Source: Isohypsibius dastychi (lineage: Eukaryota > Tardigrada > Eutardigrada > Parachela > Isohypsibiidae). Taken from it: a stretch of 41,279 nt of DNA. Shown here piece after piece: positions 1-18,417 of this stretch. The stretch's first letter is position 1. The number at the start of each line of letters is the position of its first letter. The translations under genes and the position numbers were made by a program. The stretch is taken from assembly GCA_034696485.1 (NCBI GenBank), contig JAQIWT010000065.1, positions 1 to 41,279 on the forward strand. The letters run 5' to 3'. The notes below the pieces were generated by a model. The model saw nothing but the letters and a program-made list of their open reading frames with translations, made no database searches and was not told the origin of the DNA.

Positions 1-77
1 TCAGTCAGCAAAATCGCGATTTTTGCTGACTGATCGGATAGCTGATCAGGGTTCGCCAGCGAACTGCAATGTCTATA
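1..77. mobile_element. Truncated copy of a short inverted-repeat element (MITE-like)
   Basis: Bases 1-52 are identical to the reverse complement of 23659-23710. The next 25 bases are a diverged match to the end of that second copy, finishing in the shared terminal motif tgcaatgtctata at 65-77. The core, at about 1-34, is a near-perfect palindrome around atcgcgat. The rest of this copy lies outside the window. No coding capacity is visible, so a non-autonomous element is likely. Confidence 0.8.
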
Positions 78-1516
78 TTCATCGTGTGTATTCGATGTTC
101 TGAGATAACCCGAGTAAATGTTGCTCTTACAATCGGTCATGAATGAGCTGTTAGTTAGTCCAAAGTACGTCAGACTTCTTTGCCTCTTCTCTAGTTGAAC
201 AGTCAAACTCATTGTTGGCATTATTGGTCTCAAATTTTTTATTGTAGTCAGATGCAGATAGGCTTGGCTTGCTAGAATCACAGAACTGTACTGAAATCTG
301 ATGTTGCTTTCTGTTCTTTGTCTGAGTTTCATGCTGGATAATTCAAAATTCAGCCAGTCCTTTCATGCAGTTTGTAATTGGCGGTTGTGAACGCAGATTA
401 TTAAAATCCTCTAGTCATATTTATATTTTGTACGTACGAGCTGTCGTAATTGCTTGGATTGATGCTGTACAAATGGTATCGTGGACATGCTGGCTTAACA
501 ACAGCCCGGAATGCGATGAAGTATATAATCAGCTGAAAACACAGGTTACTTGAGAAATGTTTTCTTATCTTTAATTTAGAAATTAACAAGGTAAATCAAG
601 CAGTTAAGCTTTTTATGGCCCAAAATTTGTCAAGCTTTTGCTGGATGTTATTGTTTGTTTTCTGGTTAAATTTCTTCAAAATATTGTGCTCCAGAGTTAA
701 TTTGGCAATTTGCAATTTGAACGTCTTCGTTTGGAGTGGAGTGATTTTTTGTACATATTTTGCGTGATTATTTGCTGAGTAAACCGTGCAGCTGAGTGAA
801 TTTTGTCACGAATCTTTGACCATGTGAACCATCTCTCAAGTCTCAATCCATGTTTTGAATTTAACGTGTCAAGTTATATGTCCATCAAATCGATTTTGGG
901 AGGCAACTGTTGCTTTGGTTAGAAATCTGTCAACTATCAAACAAGACCCAAATATATCTCCGATGTGAAGATTGCATTCCGAGTGATGAGCGTTTTAAAT
1001 AAATGGAATTCAATCAACATCTGGTTAAACCATTTCCAGATGGTGAATGATGAACTACTTGTTTTCTCTTCCCATCGCTTAAACTCAAAATACAACAACG
1101 TGATTGAATGGTTGCTAATATAGAACATTCAATGAAATGAGAGCTTATCAGTCAATTCAAAATTTCCAAATACTTTTTTTGCCGATGCCAGCGGATATTT
1201 GTGCTGTGTCGTTCAACGGAGACGCTTTGTGCAGTATTTGCAGTGCTTTTGTCATTCTGTGCGTTTGTCTTTTAATATTTTATCACACCGTTACAGTCGC
1301 ACGGTTACGCTGACCACGACTTGACTTCTCATGCTAACAATGACGTGAACTGAAGCATGCTTTTTTCTTTCTCTAGATTCAACCTATCATTGCCGACCGT
1401 CTCGGTATCATGGAGAGTATGAGGCATCATATGCTTAGACGATTTTGACAATGCGATCAGCGGTAATCGCGACATTTGTATCGAGGAATGCCTACGCGTA
1501 ATTACGTCCGGAAGCC
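78..1516. other. Upstream region without a recognisable gene
   Basis: This stretch precedes the first exon of the receptor phosphatase gene. Its open frames are short, overlap on both strands and resemble no protein I know. It probably holds the promoter and 5' UTR of the phosphatase gene. I could not assign a TATA box or transcription start. Confidence 0.5.
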
Positions 1517-7610
<6,094 letters not shown>

Positions 7611-8951
7611 TTAGTCTCACCTGATGCGGAACTGTGATACATCCACGAAATTCTACGCTGAGCTGAAGTGTTAATGCAACGTGGAGCCACCTTGCACCGC
7701 CATTCGGCTTGGATGAATACCGATTTCCTGAAGATGCTCGTAATTTTGTACTTTCGGTTCAATAACGTGTTCACCCAAATATTTGGGGATGGTGCCTGTG
7801 ATAGAAAGAATTGAGTGGCCTTCATTATAATTTTTATTGTTGATGTTGGTACTAAGCGTTTTATTGTTTTATTTATTAGACATGATCAAGTGGATTAGAT
7901 AAATCAGAGCTTGATTGAATAAATTGAATTCTTCTCTGCGACACCAACACGCTACATGACATCAGTTGACCTTTTTGAAATGCATTTCGGAAGTACTACT
8001 GCCAGGTTCTCGAATATGTAGCACGCGGATATTCATTAAAAAAATACTGAGGAAAGATCCGCCGTCACCAAAGGTTGACAATTAGGAATGTGTTCGATCG
8101 GAAAATCAGCTGAGGTTGTTTTCTTTCTGCTACATCCTTTTGATGATCGACTTTTAATTGTCAACAGTAAAAAATGAGAAAGGATGACCGGGTCGAGTCA
8201 ACAAAACTGAATACCGGAAGCAAAAACGATCGCTATCAGATCGACTACAAAACGCATGTATCGCCGTCATCAATTGAGATCAACCAACGTATAATACCAG
8301 GACGTGTTGCTGATTATATTTCTAGGATTGACCTGCTGAAATTTGGGATTGATGACATCTCCCACCGACAACAGTAACTTAAGAGTGACCTTATATTGGG
8401 TGGATCGCAGATGTCTAACCTTTTCGGGCCAACCCACCCAACACGTGTCTCATCTTATGTCTGGATTAAATAATGAAAATAGCATAAAATATAACAACAA
8501 TCTGCTTGTGTGGATTATTGGATAAATAATAAAATTATCTTACGCATAAAAAAGCACTACGTACATTAGTTGTTTTTTATTTCGAAAGGACGATGCACTT
8601 GCACTCATTGACAGTGTGGAGATTCCCGCAAAGGAGACCGAAAAAACACTCACGCATTAAATCTATGATGTTTACGATAAATTGATGGTTTTTGCTGAAG
8701 TAGGGGGTTTGAATACTAAAGGATGTAAAATTCTGTGAATGCTAGACAGCTCACCCAGGTCGCCCAACCCAATTTGCACAAGCTTGCTTATTACTTCCGC
8801 TCTCCCTCATTTACGTCCGCATCGTACTCGTGTGTTTTTCCTTACGAGGGACCTTTTTAGGAGGGACGTGAAAATTGAAACCTACGACAGGTAATCATTT
8901 TCCGGCACTTTTTGCCGCGTAAAAGACATTTGCCTGGGCAGGAGGATCCGC
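7611..8951. other. Phosphatase 3' region and intergenic DNA
   Basis: An AATAAA at 7918-7923 is a plausible poly(A) signal for the phosphatase gene, about 310 bp after its stop. The remainder is AT-rich. A 67-codon open frame at 8174-8377 resembles nothing I recognise and has no convincing flanking splice sites. I see no other gene. Confidence 0.55.
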
Positions 8952-8958
8952 TATAAAA
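8952..8958 (+). promoter_or_regulatory. TATA box of the insulin-like gene
   Basis: TATAAAA lies 119 bp before the insulin-like start codon. A start about 30 bp downstream would give a 5' UTR of roughly 90 nt. The position and the perfect consensus make this the clearest core promoter in the window. Confidence 0.65.
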
Positions 8959-9076
8959 GCCGGTAACAAACCGACGTTAATCTGATTTTTCATGCTCTCA
9001 CACAGTTCCTTCTCGGTCAAATGTTCAGCAACCACTACATGTTGTAAAACTCATCTAATTATTTGTTTCGTTATAA

Positions 9077-9829
9077 ATGAGGCCCAAACTTTTTCATGCC
9101 TTTATTCGCGTATTCTCTGTAGTCTTTCTGCTTTTCTGCCAACTGCACGCGATGGAATTCGCCGAAGAGTTAACTGATGCAATAGATGGAGAGAATGGTT
9201 TGACCGCCGATAAACGAGCTCCCCAAGTATCAGCTCCGGGCAGAGGAGTTACGTGTGGACCTAGACTTGCCGGTGAATTTACATTTTAAAGAACGCAGTT
9301 TTTTCTCGCTTTTTGCACGACGTTTTTTATTACAGACATGCTGCGGACATTGTGTGGTGGAAGATACAACGAGAACACCAACGGCATGACGATAGGTAAT
9401 TTGCAAAGCTGGCGTATTGTAATCGATGACATGGCATATGACCTTTTGGATCGGCATGTTTTATGGTGCTTTTCTCATTAACCACAAGAAAAAAAAAACG
9501 AACATAAATGGGGACGTCATTCATGTGACGCATTACCGTACTGAAAGTCGATTTCCATAGGCAGAAGACGTCGTCGTCGTCAGGCGCTCTGGAAACCGGA
9601 AGAGGAATCAGTCAACGTGGATGCGGAATCTTCGGACGAGTTGCCATACATGTCGGAAGAAATGTCCCGAACAAAGGGCGACTTCACGGTCATGCAAAGA
9701 AGAAGCAGCGACCAACCAACTGGAATCTTTTCAGAATGTTGTGCAAAACAATGCAGCATGAAGACCATGGTCAGCTACTGCCATCCGGAAGTACAGAAAG
9801 CTCGCTATGGACATCTATTCCAGAGATGA
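9077..9829 (+). CDS. Insulin-like peptide precursor
   Basis: This secreted hormone of the insulin/relaxin superfamily would signal through an insulin-type receptor kinase. It has three exons: 9077-9272, 9336-9395 and 9561-9829 (525 nt, 174 aa). A hydrophobic signal peptide occupies about residues 8-25, and Lys-Arg before APQVS is a propeptide site. The B chain holds CGPRLADMLRTLC (Cys60 and Cys72, 11 residues apart). A stretch of six arginines opens a long acidic C-peptide, and Arg-Arg ends it. The A chain has CCAKQC and a final Cys159, which is the canonical CC-x3-C-x8-C spacing. The six cysteines indicate the ordinary three-disulfide form. There is no fourth disulfide as in many nematode members. 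About 15 residues follow the last cysteine. The AATAAA is at 9899. Confidence 0.95.
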
Positions 9830-9898
9830 CCATTCGACTACAACTCATCGGTGATAGCCGTTTAAATTTGAAATCTTGAACTCACTCGCGAACGGCAG

Positions 9899-9956
9899 AA
9901 TAAATATCCGTTAAAGGATACCAAATATCTGATCCCGAGCCACACACACATTTATT
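9899..9956. terminator. Facing poly(A) signals of two convergent genes
   Basis: AATAAA at 9899-9904 on the + strand follows the insulin-like stop by 70 bp. TTTATT at 9951-9956 reads AATAAA on the - strand, about 190 bp past the SNRNP27 stop. The two 3' UTRs would therefore overlap. Assignment is by position only. Confidence 0.5.
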
Positions 9957-10148
9957 TTGATTCGTTTATATTTCACCACGAGCAATTTACAGTTCTCTCA
10001 AATTTCTGCGAGTTTACGTCGCTTGTATTCGGTTGCACCAACTAACAAGATGAACAATAAATAAATTCAATGGTGAGAGATAAACGTGATTAAATAATGA
10101 AGTGGAATAACTCAACAACAATTCATCGAACCTTTGTTTTTTGATGAA

Positions 10149-10888
10149 CTAGGACACAGCATCCAATGGCCTGTTAAATCCTCCACGTCTGTTCATATAC
10201 TGGCGATATTTCCTCTTCAGAGCAACACTGGCCATTCCAACATCATTCCCAGCTACTTTCTTCCCTTTCGTTGTATCAAACGAGGTGAAGCCCATAATCT
10301 GCGCTACATCGTCGCCATCATCAATATCGTTCAGGTCCGGGGTGGAGAATACAGTGGCCTCTCCTAGTTCGGCTTGCGCAATCTGAAAATCATTAGGTTT
10401 TAGATTTGACAGTACACAAAAAAATGAGCGAAACGACGAAAACGCATGAAGTAGCAGCAAAACATTTCCTGAAGTTAACTGTAAAATCCGTTGATAAGGT
10501 ACCTTGGAGCTTCGTGGTCGCTCTCGATCTCTGTCCCGATCCCGCTTTTCTCGTGAACGTGATCTTGAATTATCCCTTACAGGTCGCTTTCTGTCCACAC
10601 GTCTAGATTCTTCTCGCTTCGGGGAAGGAGAACGTCGACCACGTTTTCTGTCAGGAGATCGAGGTTTTTCAACAGATCTGCTTCGAGATCTCTTCGTACG
10701 CTTACGGTCTCGTTCACCAGAACGGTCGACAGCATCTCTTCTCCCATCATCCCTGCGAGAATCAACCCTCCTTCGTTCCTCTGAAAGCACATAAACACAC
10801 AGATAAATGAGACTTCACACAAATAAACAGATATTCAGATGATAGTGCAATGGACTCGGAACAATAGGAAACAAGCCTTACCTGGCAT
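10149..10888 (-). CDS. SNRNP27: U4/U6.U5 small nuclear ribonucleoprotein 27 kDa protein (RS-rich)
   Basis: This is a nuclear splicing factor of the tri-snRNP. There are three exons on the minus strand, 10888-10882, 10780-10503 and 10382-10149 (519 nt, 172 aa), with phases that agree. The first exon gives only Met-Pro and the first base of the third codon. The N-terminal 95 residues are an Arg/Ser/Asp-rich RS-type tract. The C-terminal third carries the family signature: [13 protein letters not shown], then [19 protein letters not shown] near the end. This matches the conserved end of human SNRNP27, which is about 155 aa. I chose the start at 10888 because it is the only ATG that joins in frame through a good GTAAGG donor. 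Confidence 0.93.
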
Positions 10889-11536
10889 CTTTCTTTTCTG
10901 ATTCTGAATCAAGTTCCGAATCTGGCTTCTCGAGAAAGGTGCGAAAGCTTCTTCTGAATTTGTAATTGTCGTTATGTTGATGTTTCGAAATTTTCCTGAA
11001 CTGAAAATTGATCGAGCATGCTAGCGATCTCACCCCCTTGGAAACCACTGCGCTACTATAAGGTGGTGGTGTGGGGGGGCTTGCCATGATGTTGTGATTG
11101 AAAGGCTCCTGTTCCAAATTCCAATCTCTTTGTTCAAATTACAGTTCAGATCTTCGTCTACATTACAGATATTTGCGTCAAACTACATAGGTGGTCACTC
11201 CCTTTCATAAACAAGGAATTCAAAAACCAGTCAAGCGCGATTTTTTGCATGATCCTGTTAGACTGGATCGGTTTTGGGACTTAAAAAGGTCACCACGCGA
11301 AATTTCCGATTGAAATCCCATTTTCCCAGGTAGCCTTCTGGAATCAGGGGGCTGATTCCTATTAGAACCACGTAAAGATTCAACTTGACCGTGATGTTAC
11401 TGCAGAGTTGTTTATTGATTGAAAGTTACGAAGGAGAGCGCGATGTCGCTTGAGCTTAGCAACATGATGCTGTTTTTTGAAGCATGTGCTATGCGGCTGA
11501 CTTCTGACTAATCGCCAAAATTTTCATCCAGACAAA
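10889..11536. promoter_or_regulatory. Divergent intergenic region
   Basis: These 648 bp separate the start of SNRNP27 from the start of the coiled-coil gene on the opposite strand, so they probably hold a shared bidirectional promoter. A possible 3' splice site (catccag) just before 11532 suggests that the downstream gene has a 5' UTR intron. I see no TATA box and no convincing gene. Confidence 0.4.
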
Positions 11537-12379
11537 ATGGCCGAAGAAGTTCTGTTCGAATCTGCGGGATTTCTTAATGGTGTCACAAATTTCTTTTTCG
11601 ATCAGCTGCATCTTATTGGACCAAACATCCTTGGCTGTGCGGCATTCGGTTTTATTGCAGTAGTCAGCTCAAAACTCTACACAGCATGGAATGCGGAACA
11701 ACAGAAATCCCACGAAATGAGCCCGTATTGGCAAAATCAGACCATGTTCTCCTCTACAACTAATCAGAATAATATCGAAAATACGGTCGATTCCAACACA
11801 ATGTCAATGTCGGAACAAGCAGCAGCCCGCAAAAAACTCCAAGATATTCGTTATGACTACCAGAAATATCAGGCGAAAATCACGATACTAACTGCGGATA
11901 TCGAGAAAACCGAAAAAGAAAATGAGGACATGGAGGAAGAAATGGAAGAGCGTGAAGCCGAGTACGAAAAGCTCTTGGCCGACCGAGAGGCGGTCGACAA
12001 AAAACTAGCCGAGGTCACGCTGCTGCATGAATCGCAAAACGAGCAAAAACTATCTGCCACAACAGCCGTGGAACAGCATCTGACTCAAATCGAAGCAACC
12101 CTTCAGGAAGAAAACAAACTTCAAGAGCGCATCTTGACAAAACTTGAAAAAACCAATTCAAAGTTGGGGGGCACAATCAAGGCTGTCAAAGAAGAACATC
12201 TTGACGTCGAAACGGAGATGTCACAGCTCAAGAGCTCAATAGACGCGGCAGATTTGGAGACCTCCTATCTCAAAGAACATCCAAGTGACAGTGCTCAGGT
12301 TGCTACTTCCGACAACAGCCACACTGAAGTTGCACCTTCCAATGGTGGTCCAGCTCAGAGTATATCAACGAGATTCTAA
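11537..12379 (+). CDS. Single-pass membrane protein with long coiled coil, family not recognised
   Basis: An uninterrupted frame of 280 codons starts at an ATG in a good context (acaaaATGG). A hydrophobic segment near residues 26-50, with GPNILGCAAFGFIAVVSS, looks like one membrane span or signal anchor. From about residue 95 to 240 the sequence is strongly heptad-like and rich in Glu, Lys, Leu and Gln, for example ENEDMEEEMEEREAEYEKLL, which indicates an extended coiled coil. The tail is Ser/Pro-rich and low in complexity. TM-plus-coiled-coil proteins of the secretory pathway (TANGO1/cTAGE5, golgins) share this design, but I see no sequence signature that assigns it to them. The gene is tail to tail with Discs-large and divergent from SNRNP27. 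Confidence 0.8.
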   Translation: MAEEVLFESAGFLNGVTNFFFDQLHLIGPNILGCAAFGFIAVVSSKLYTAWNAEQQKSHEMSPYWQNQTMFSSTTNQNNIENTVDSNTMSMSEQAAARKKLQDIRYDYQKYQAKITILTADIEKTEKENEDMEEEMEEREAEYEKLLADREAVDKKLAEVTLLHESQNEQKLSATTAVEQHLTQIEATLQEENKLQERILTKLEKTNSKLGGTIKAVKEEHLDVETEMSQLKSSIDAADLETSYLKEHPSDSAQVATSDNSHTEVAPSNGGPAQSISTRF

Positions 12380-12695
12380 CGTACGTTTCCAACAAGTTTC
12401 TCCTTGTAAAATTTTAATACATTTTGTAAAAAACGGAACCTCATTATTCTCAAGCTTTTTCATATCGCGAGTGTTCACATCTCAATTCTACTCAACTGAA
12501 GAAATTGACCATAAACTAGCATCATCATGGCAGACATTTTCAATCCAGTCAAAAATGATCACAAATATTGCTTGCTGCCTTCATAAAATACATTAGAAAC
12601 AAAGGTCATGAGAAGAGATGACTGAGAGAGTTCATTGTAAACAGCAAAAAAATAAGATTTATAAACGGGACAATGCCCGATCAAACAAGTTCTTC
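12380..12695. other. Convergent 3' region
   Basis: These 316 bp lie between two converging stop codons and probably consist of the two 3' UTRs. The DNA is AT-rich. I see no gene and no canonical AATAAA close to either stop. An AATACA-like variant near 12416 could serve the + strand gene. Confidence 0.4.
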
Positions 12696-15600
12696 CTACA
12701 GTTTTTCTTTACTGGGTATCCAGGCTTTTTCTCCACTTTCCCGGTAAATAACATCCTTGACGCGGTTGTATATTTCTTCCGGCGTGTCGCCTGTCACCAC
12801 AGCTGTAAAGAGATGTCCAAATTCTTTCTCTAGTTTGATGCATTTTTGCCAGCTCTTTTCGGCTTCGATTTCCGTCATCCGCCGATTCATCTCGAGAATG
12901 GAATCCACAGATTTCGGTTTCACATATAGTACAATTGGATACATGTTATTGTTATGTAGCCTTTTCACAGCTGCTCCGCTGACATCTAAAACGCAGTGTT
13001 TTCCCTGTCAACAAAGATTTCCCCGATATGCGCAATCCACAAAAAAGTCAGAGAAAAAATTTACCGCTTCAGCGACATCCTTGACAGCAACAACACTGGT
13101 TCCGTAAAGGTTATCACTGTATTGCCCTGCTTCGATGAAGAGATTATTTTGGATATCACGTTCCAGTTGTTCTCGAGATTCTGCGAAGTGATAATCCCGT
13201 CCATCAACTGTAAAATTCGAATCTCACATTTCCTTTTCCCATGAACTCAATTCAGTTCCAACTCACCTTCGTTATCCCTTTTTGGTCTGGAGGTGTGAGG
13301 AACGCATGAAGCAAAACGTTCAGGGAATTCTGCGAGAAGATCATCGTTGATTCGGTCCTTGAATGGTCCCATAACAATAACTGGGCGAACATATTTTAAA
13401 CGCTCAAATGCAACAGGCTCATAGGAAGGAATTCTATCTTCAGGGCCTGCAAAAATAACCAATTTGGCATACGCTTGAACAGAAACATAAGATGAAAACT
13501 CACGCTCAGATTCACTTGTATCGTCTCCACTCTGATCTTTGCCTCCTTTAAAAAATCCAAATTTCTTTCCGCCGGCTACATTCTTATCCTTATCTTTTTC
13601 TTTCTTCCGCCCGGTTAAGCGGTCTAGTGTGCTTGTACTTGCGGATTTGGCAGAGTCATTTGGTCCTTCGAATTTTACCGACTTAAGCCGAGCTCTCTCT
13701 TTACGTTCCACCCTGTTTAATAACAATCAGAAATAGGTTCTTTGTATGCCAGAAGACAAATAAACCTACCGCTGTCTGCTTGGAATTATCCCAAGTCCTT
13801 CTTCATGGCCTTCCGCCACAACACGTTTCGCTTGCCACCACTCGTCATCACTAGCATTCGTAACATGTAGAATGTCCCCTACACAAAAGGGTAGTCCGCG
13901 GGAGGGAAGACCACTGTCGCGCGAGGGATCGTAATCGAATAGGGCTCTGAAAGATTAACTCGGTTTTCGACCATGAAACACTTCGTAACTCCGAAACACA
14001 TACCGGACATGAAGAGAGCGTTTGAGAGACGGTCGCAAGTTGGCGTGACTTGAGCTTATCATTCTGTCTTTTAGCTCTTGGATTTTATCTTCAAACTGAC
14101 GATATTCTGCAACAAGAAATAGGGTTAGATTTCTGTAGTGCAACTTATTCTGGAGTGGAAAAAAATCATTAGATATTGTGATCATCACTAAGGCTTCAGC
14201 GGAAGTAATAAGTCTCACCATGACATTAGATATGCTGTAACAAAGACACAAAAACATGCTGGGCCACTAGTGAACTAACAAGAAATACTATGCTTTCCTG
14301 GATTGATTTCGAAAATTTCGATATGTTGAGACAACAGAGAGCGTTTCGGGGTTAAAAGCAGCAAGAATGTGCGTGCCGAAATTCCAATCCCGCTTCTTGT
14401 CATAACAGCTGCAATCAGTGGGGCGTGATGTCTCAACCACGATTCCTACTCATTTCTATTAATTGGGACAAAAAAGATTCCAAACTCGACGCTGACGGGA
14501 GAAAAATCAATAGCCCGGGAAAGATCAATAATTAATCACCATGAGTCAATTTTACCAGCAATCCACTTTATGCAAACTCGCGACGTTCCGGATGTAGTTC
14601 AACAATTACGGATTCAAAAATATTCTACATCGAAAATCAGGTTCCAGAATTATTCATGGGTGTTTAGAGAACTGGAGAAACGTGCGCGTTACAGTGCGGA
14701 ACTAGCTGCTTCCGAAGTGGAGGATAGTTCAAGTTTGCCTCCACCGACATTAAGGACTAACTCAAGCAAAAAGAAGCAGCTAGGTCAAAATCAATCGATA
14801 AAACGTTCAGATGCGAATAGTTACTCAAAGAGGCAAACCTTGAGACTAAGGAGAGTTACGGTTTGTAAAATGGGAAATTGAAAGCCGAAACGGATGTTCT
14901 ACCAAAGTGGGATTTTTTAATCACTCACCATCAGGGCGATACTGCGCCAAGATAACAACATTCTGCCCGGCGTTCTTTAGCGCCTCCGCTGCTTCCTTCA
15001 TAAAAGCAAAATGAGTTAGAGATTAATAAACAAGTCACGGAATGGAATACAAACCTCATGAGTAGCATGACGAAGATTTATCCCGTTGACACTTAGTATA
15101 CGATCTCCTGATGAGACGGAGGTTAGATCAAATGAGCCAATCTAATGAATACAAAATCAAACCTTGGCGTAGCTGGCCATTCAGATCACAACTCCCTCCT
15201 GGAACAATGAACGAAATGAAGATTCCCTGTCCTTCCTCTCCCCCAACAATATTAAATCCAAGTCCGTTTGCTCCTTTGGTGAGAACAACACTTCGCACAT
15301 CACTGAAAACGGAAACCCATTCAGATCAACAGTAGTCGATTATTAACACGCCAGAGTGATGACTCGAATATAGATGCAGTCGAAATAAGCAGAGAGAGCG
15401 GGAGGGGATATTGCAGTTAAAATAGAGGGTCGATCGCAGAGAGAATTATAATGACAGCCACCGAATAGGCCGCAATCTGAGAGCAGCATGGAAAACTATA
15501 AACCGGTTACATATTGCGTATCTATAAGCTACACCAGTATCGCTCTTGCGATGAGTGGACCTGACCAGAGTGGAACCACAATGATTTCTTTTCCATGTCA

Positions 15601-18417
15601 ATGGCACTTGCGGCCACCCAATAATCACTTCATCGATAAACCGCTCTACGTACCGGAAGAGATCATCATTAGCACCGCCTAATTTGAATTACAGTGAAAA
15701 CAGAAAACATCCCCGATTAAACCAATGCAGTATTCCTATATACTTCTTGAGTCAAGTTCAGCAGAACTTACCGCGATAAATCGTGGTTCACATCCTCCAT
15801 TGCGGCTATCGGCGCAGCAAATGTAAAATCTGTACTCTCAATGGGTTCTGCTCTAGTCGAGGACCTGGTACGATGACGTTGTGGTGAAGCAGTGTTTGAA
15901 GAGGCAGGTTGGTATGACAGTTCCTTGTATGAGGCACTAACTGGCGACGCAATCGAAGGAGTAGTTGGCACTTCACTCAGATTGTCAGGAAAAAATCGCG
16001 ATGCAGATCGTTCAATCCTGAGGTCAACAAAATCCCCAGTATTCTTCAGAGCGGCGACAGCTGCATCATGATGGCAGTTATCCAAACTTGTTTCGCCAAC
16101 CTGGAAAATTCAAGATAATTTACTGGTCGTTCAAGTCACTGGGAAATGTTGGTGCTTACCGCTAAAATTTTGTCGTTGATCCTGAGACGTCCATCGATAG
16201 CCGCAGCTCCTTTTTCGACAATTTTTGTCACATAAATTCCGGTATCTCCGACGATGTGTTCATTGCCAACGCCGCCAGCGATGGAGATTCCCAAACCTGG
16301 TTCAAGACAAAAACGATGGAATTCGCGATGACCAAAATCAACACACTACTATGGGGTGATTGAGATTACTCCGAGGCTAGAATGCCATGCAAATTACGAA
16401 AAAGCCAAACGAATAAAATTAGTCCAATAGAAGGATGGTTAAAACAAGAGGAAGGCAGAACAGCAAACTAACCAAATGGGCTGATCAGTTCAAACAATTT
16501 CTTATCAGTTAACCTCTTATCTTTTTTATTTTCGGATACCATTCAGTCAGCCACAACTAACTTCCGGTAAATAGTGAGAAACTCACCACGATTGCCTTTG
16601 CTAATGTTGAACCGATGTAGCGTTGGCTTTGGCCTTCTAACACGAATCTGAAGAACATTCCCAGACCTCTTCAGAGCTTCCACCGCAGTCTGATGTTCAA
16701 CATCAACTACTTCGTCGTCATTGATTTGCAAAACAACATCACCAACCTGCGAAGATAGAGTCAAGCAGAAATACAGGAATAATTCATGCCAGAACATACC
16801 CGCATTCTTCCATCTAACTGTGCCGCACCTCCATCAGTGATCTTGGATATGTAAATGCTAACGTCCGATGGATCGTCGGCAAAATGCGGGTTATCATTTC
16901 CACCAGATATGGAGAATCCCAACCCGGTAACGCCCTGGTGAACATAAGCTTCAATAAAAGTGTGCAACTACTATCATGGAAGTTAAATACCCTTTCCAGG
17001 ATGATGTCTTCGTAATAATATTCTTGATCAATGTTTTTGTTGCGGTCACTTTGATTTGGACTGTTCATGAGCGAAGAAGAGTGAAGATACTTGTCACTTC
17101 GATTTAGGCTGCCATTTGCCCCACTCTAAACGGCAATAGAAAATTATTGAAAACCCACAGAAAGATTTTTCCTGCAGATTTCCAATTTTTACCTGAGAAG
17201 GAGCACCACTTTGAAAGTAAGGAGGCGATCGAGGATTTTCCATTGAGCCTCCTAATTTGTTTCCCAGATGAGAAGTACTCTCATCCCGAGATGATTTGTT
17301 CGACTGACTTGCCCCCATGTGGCTATTCGCTGTTTGCGCGGTAGACTGGTGAAGGGAATGATGAGATGAGGCAGTCGATAGAAGTAAATCGTCTGCTCCA
17401 GATCGATGTCCAGTTATTCCTCCAGCTTCCGGTGCTCGCTCTTCAATTCGTCCGACTTTAGAGTGGCTTAGTGAATCGTGTCCCTGGCCTGGTGAATCAG
17501 CGCGATAACCAAATGGAGATTGCTTTTGAAATTTGGTGCTCATTAGCTGAGCTTCCTGAGTCTTCTGCTGGACCGTCTTGGAGTCACTCAACAGAGTTAT
17601 TTCGTAAAACTCTTGAATATCTGCCCAATCAAAAACAGCAAAATCAGAACAGGCATCAGTGTGAAGTTTGAGTTAATTAAAAGATGCACTCACCGAGAAG
17701 AGCCTGGAAGAGTGAGCTCTTGAAAATTTTGATCACCTGCTCGAGTGCTTGCTTCAGCTGCTGGTCCTGAGGAAGAGTCAATTTCTGTTGATATTCCTCA
17801 AGGAGTTCCAGTGCTCGATGGGCGTCTGGAAATCAAAAATCGTAAAGAGATGCTCAGGCGCGAGATTTGCAGGCAGAACGATGGCTCTGCTGGATTCGTA
17901 ATCAGTGAACTTTCTGAGAGTTTACCTTTGCAGGCATGGTTTTAATATTTACTTTACGATCGGGTTATGGTGTAAGCGAGCACAATAAAACTCAAAATTC
18001 AGGATAACCTCGCGAATAGATAGCGATTTAATAATCACCTCAAACAGAAATAATCAGTGCACCGAAGAGACTCCGCAAAAAAACGGTGGGAAATGACATG
18101 ATGCTTTGGTCGCTGTATTCATGGTAAACATCAGAGTCAAGGTCTACCTGCGAGGCTGGAAATAAATACGCTGGTGCGAGAGATCACCACAACTTTTCAT
18201 AAGGTGTACGGACTGCACAACTTCAAGAGCCTGCCGTGACATCATTCTTTTATTGAATGAATATCTGAACTCAGTGGTTATCACTACGTCAAATGAAAAA
18301 GATAGGTCGCGTAATTACAGAGCCTGAACTCAGGTGGACAGGTTATTTGCTGCCAAAAAATCTAAATGGGTGATTTTCCAGTTCATCCATCAACTCACCC
18401 TCTTTGCGAGCTGGCAT
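12696..18417 (-). CDS. dlg1: Discs-large MAGUK scaffold protein (L27-PDZ-PDZ-PDZ-SH3-GK)
   Basis: This scaffold of septate junctions and synapses sets basolateral polarity. I read 17 exons on the minus strand: 18417-18399, 17825-17694, 17620-17193, 17125-16991, 16934-16800, 16746-16587, 16296-16160, 16100-15772, 15302-15163, 15107-15055, 14995-14929, 14106-14004, 13946-13770, 13712-13504, 13446-13267, 13207-13065, 13004-12696. They sum to 2856 nt, 951 aa, close to fly Dlg. An L27 domain opens the protein ([12 protein letters not shown]) and a Ser/Gln-rich linker follows. PDZ1 has [12 protein letters not shown]2 has [12 protein letters not shown]3 has GLGFNIVGG. The SH3 starts at [13 protein letters not shown], followed by a basic HOOK region, then a guanylate-kinase-like domain ([21 protein letters not shown]). 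The protein ends in the family's terminal SKEKL. The L27 start marks the long S97/DLG-type isoform. Confidence 0.97.

Noticed and set aside
8174-8377. 67-codon open frame before the insulin-like gene
   Set aside because: It has no signal peptide, no domain, no family resemblance and no convincing splice sites.
10149-10790. A 213-codon minus-strand frame as a single exon of the RS protein
   Set aside because: It reads through an intron (10502-10383). The spliced form matches the SNRNP27 length and C-terminal signature.
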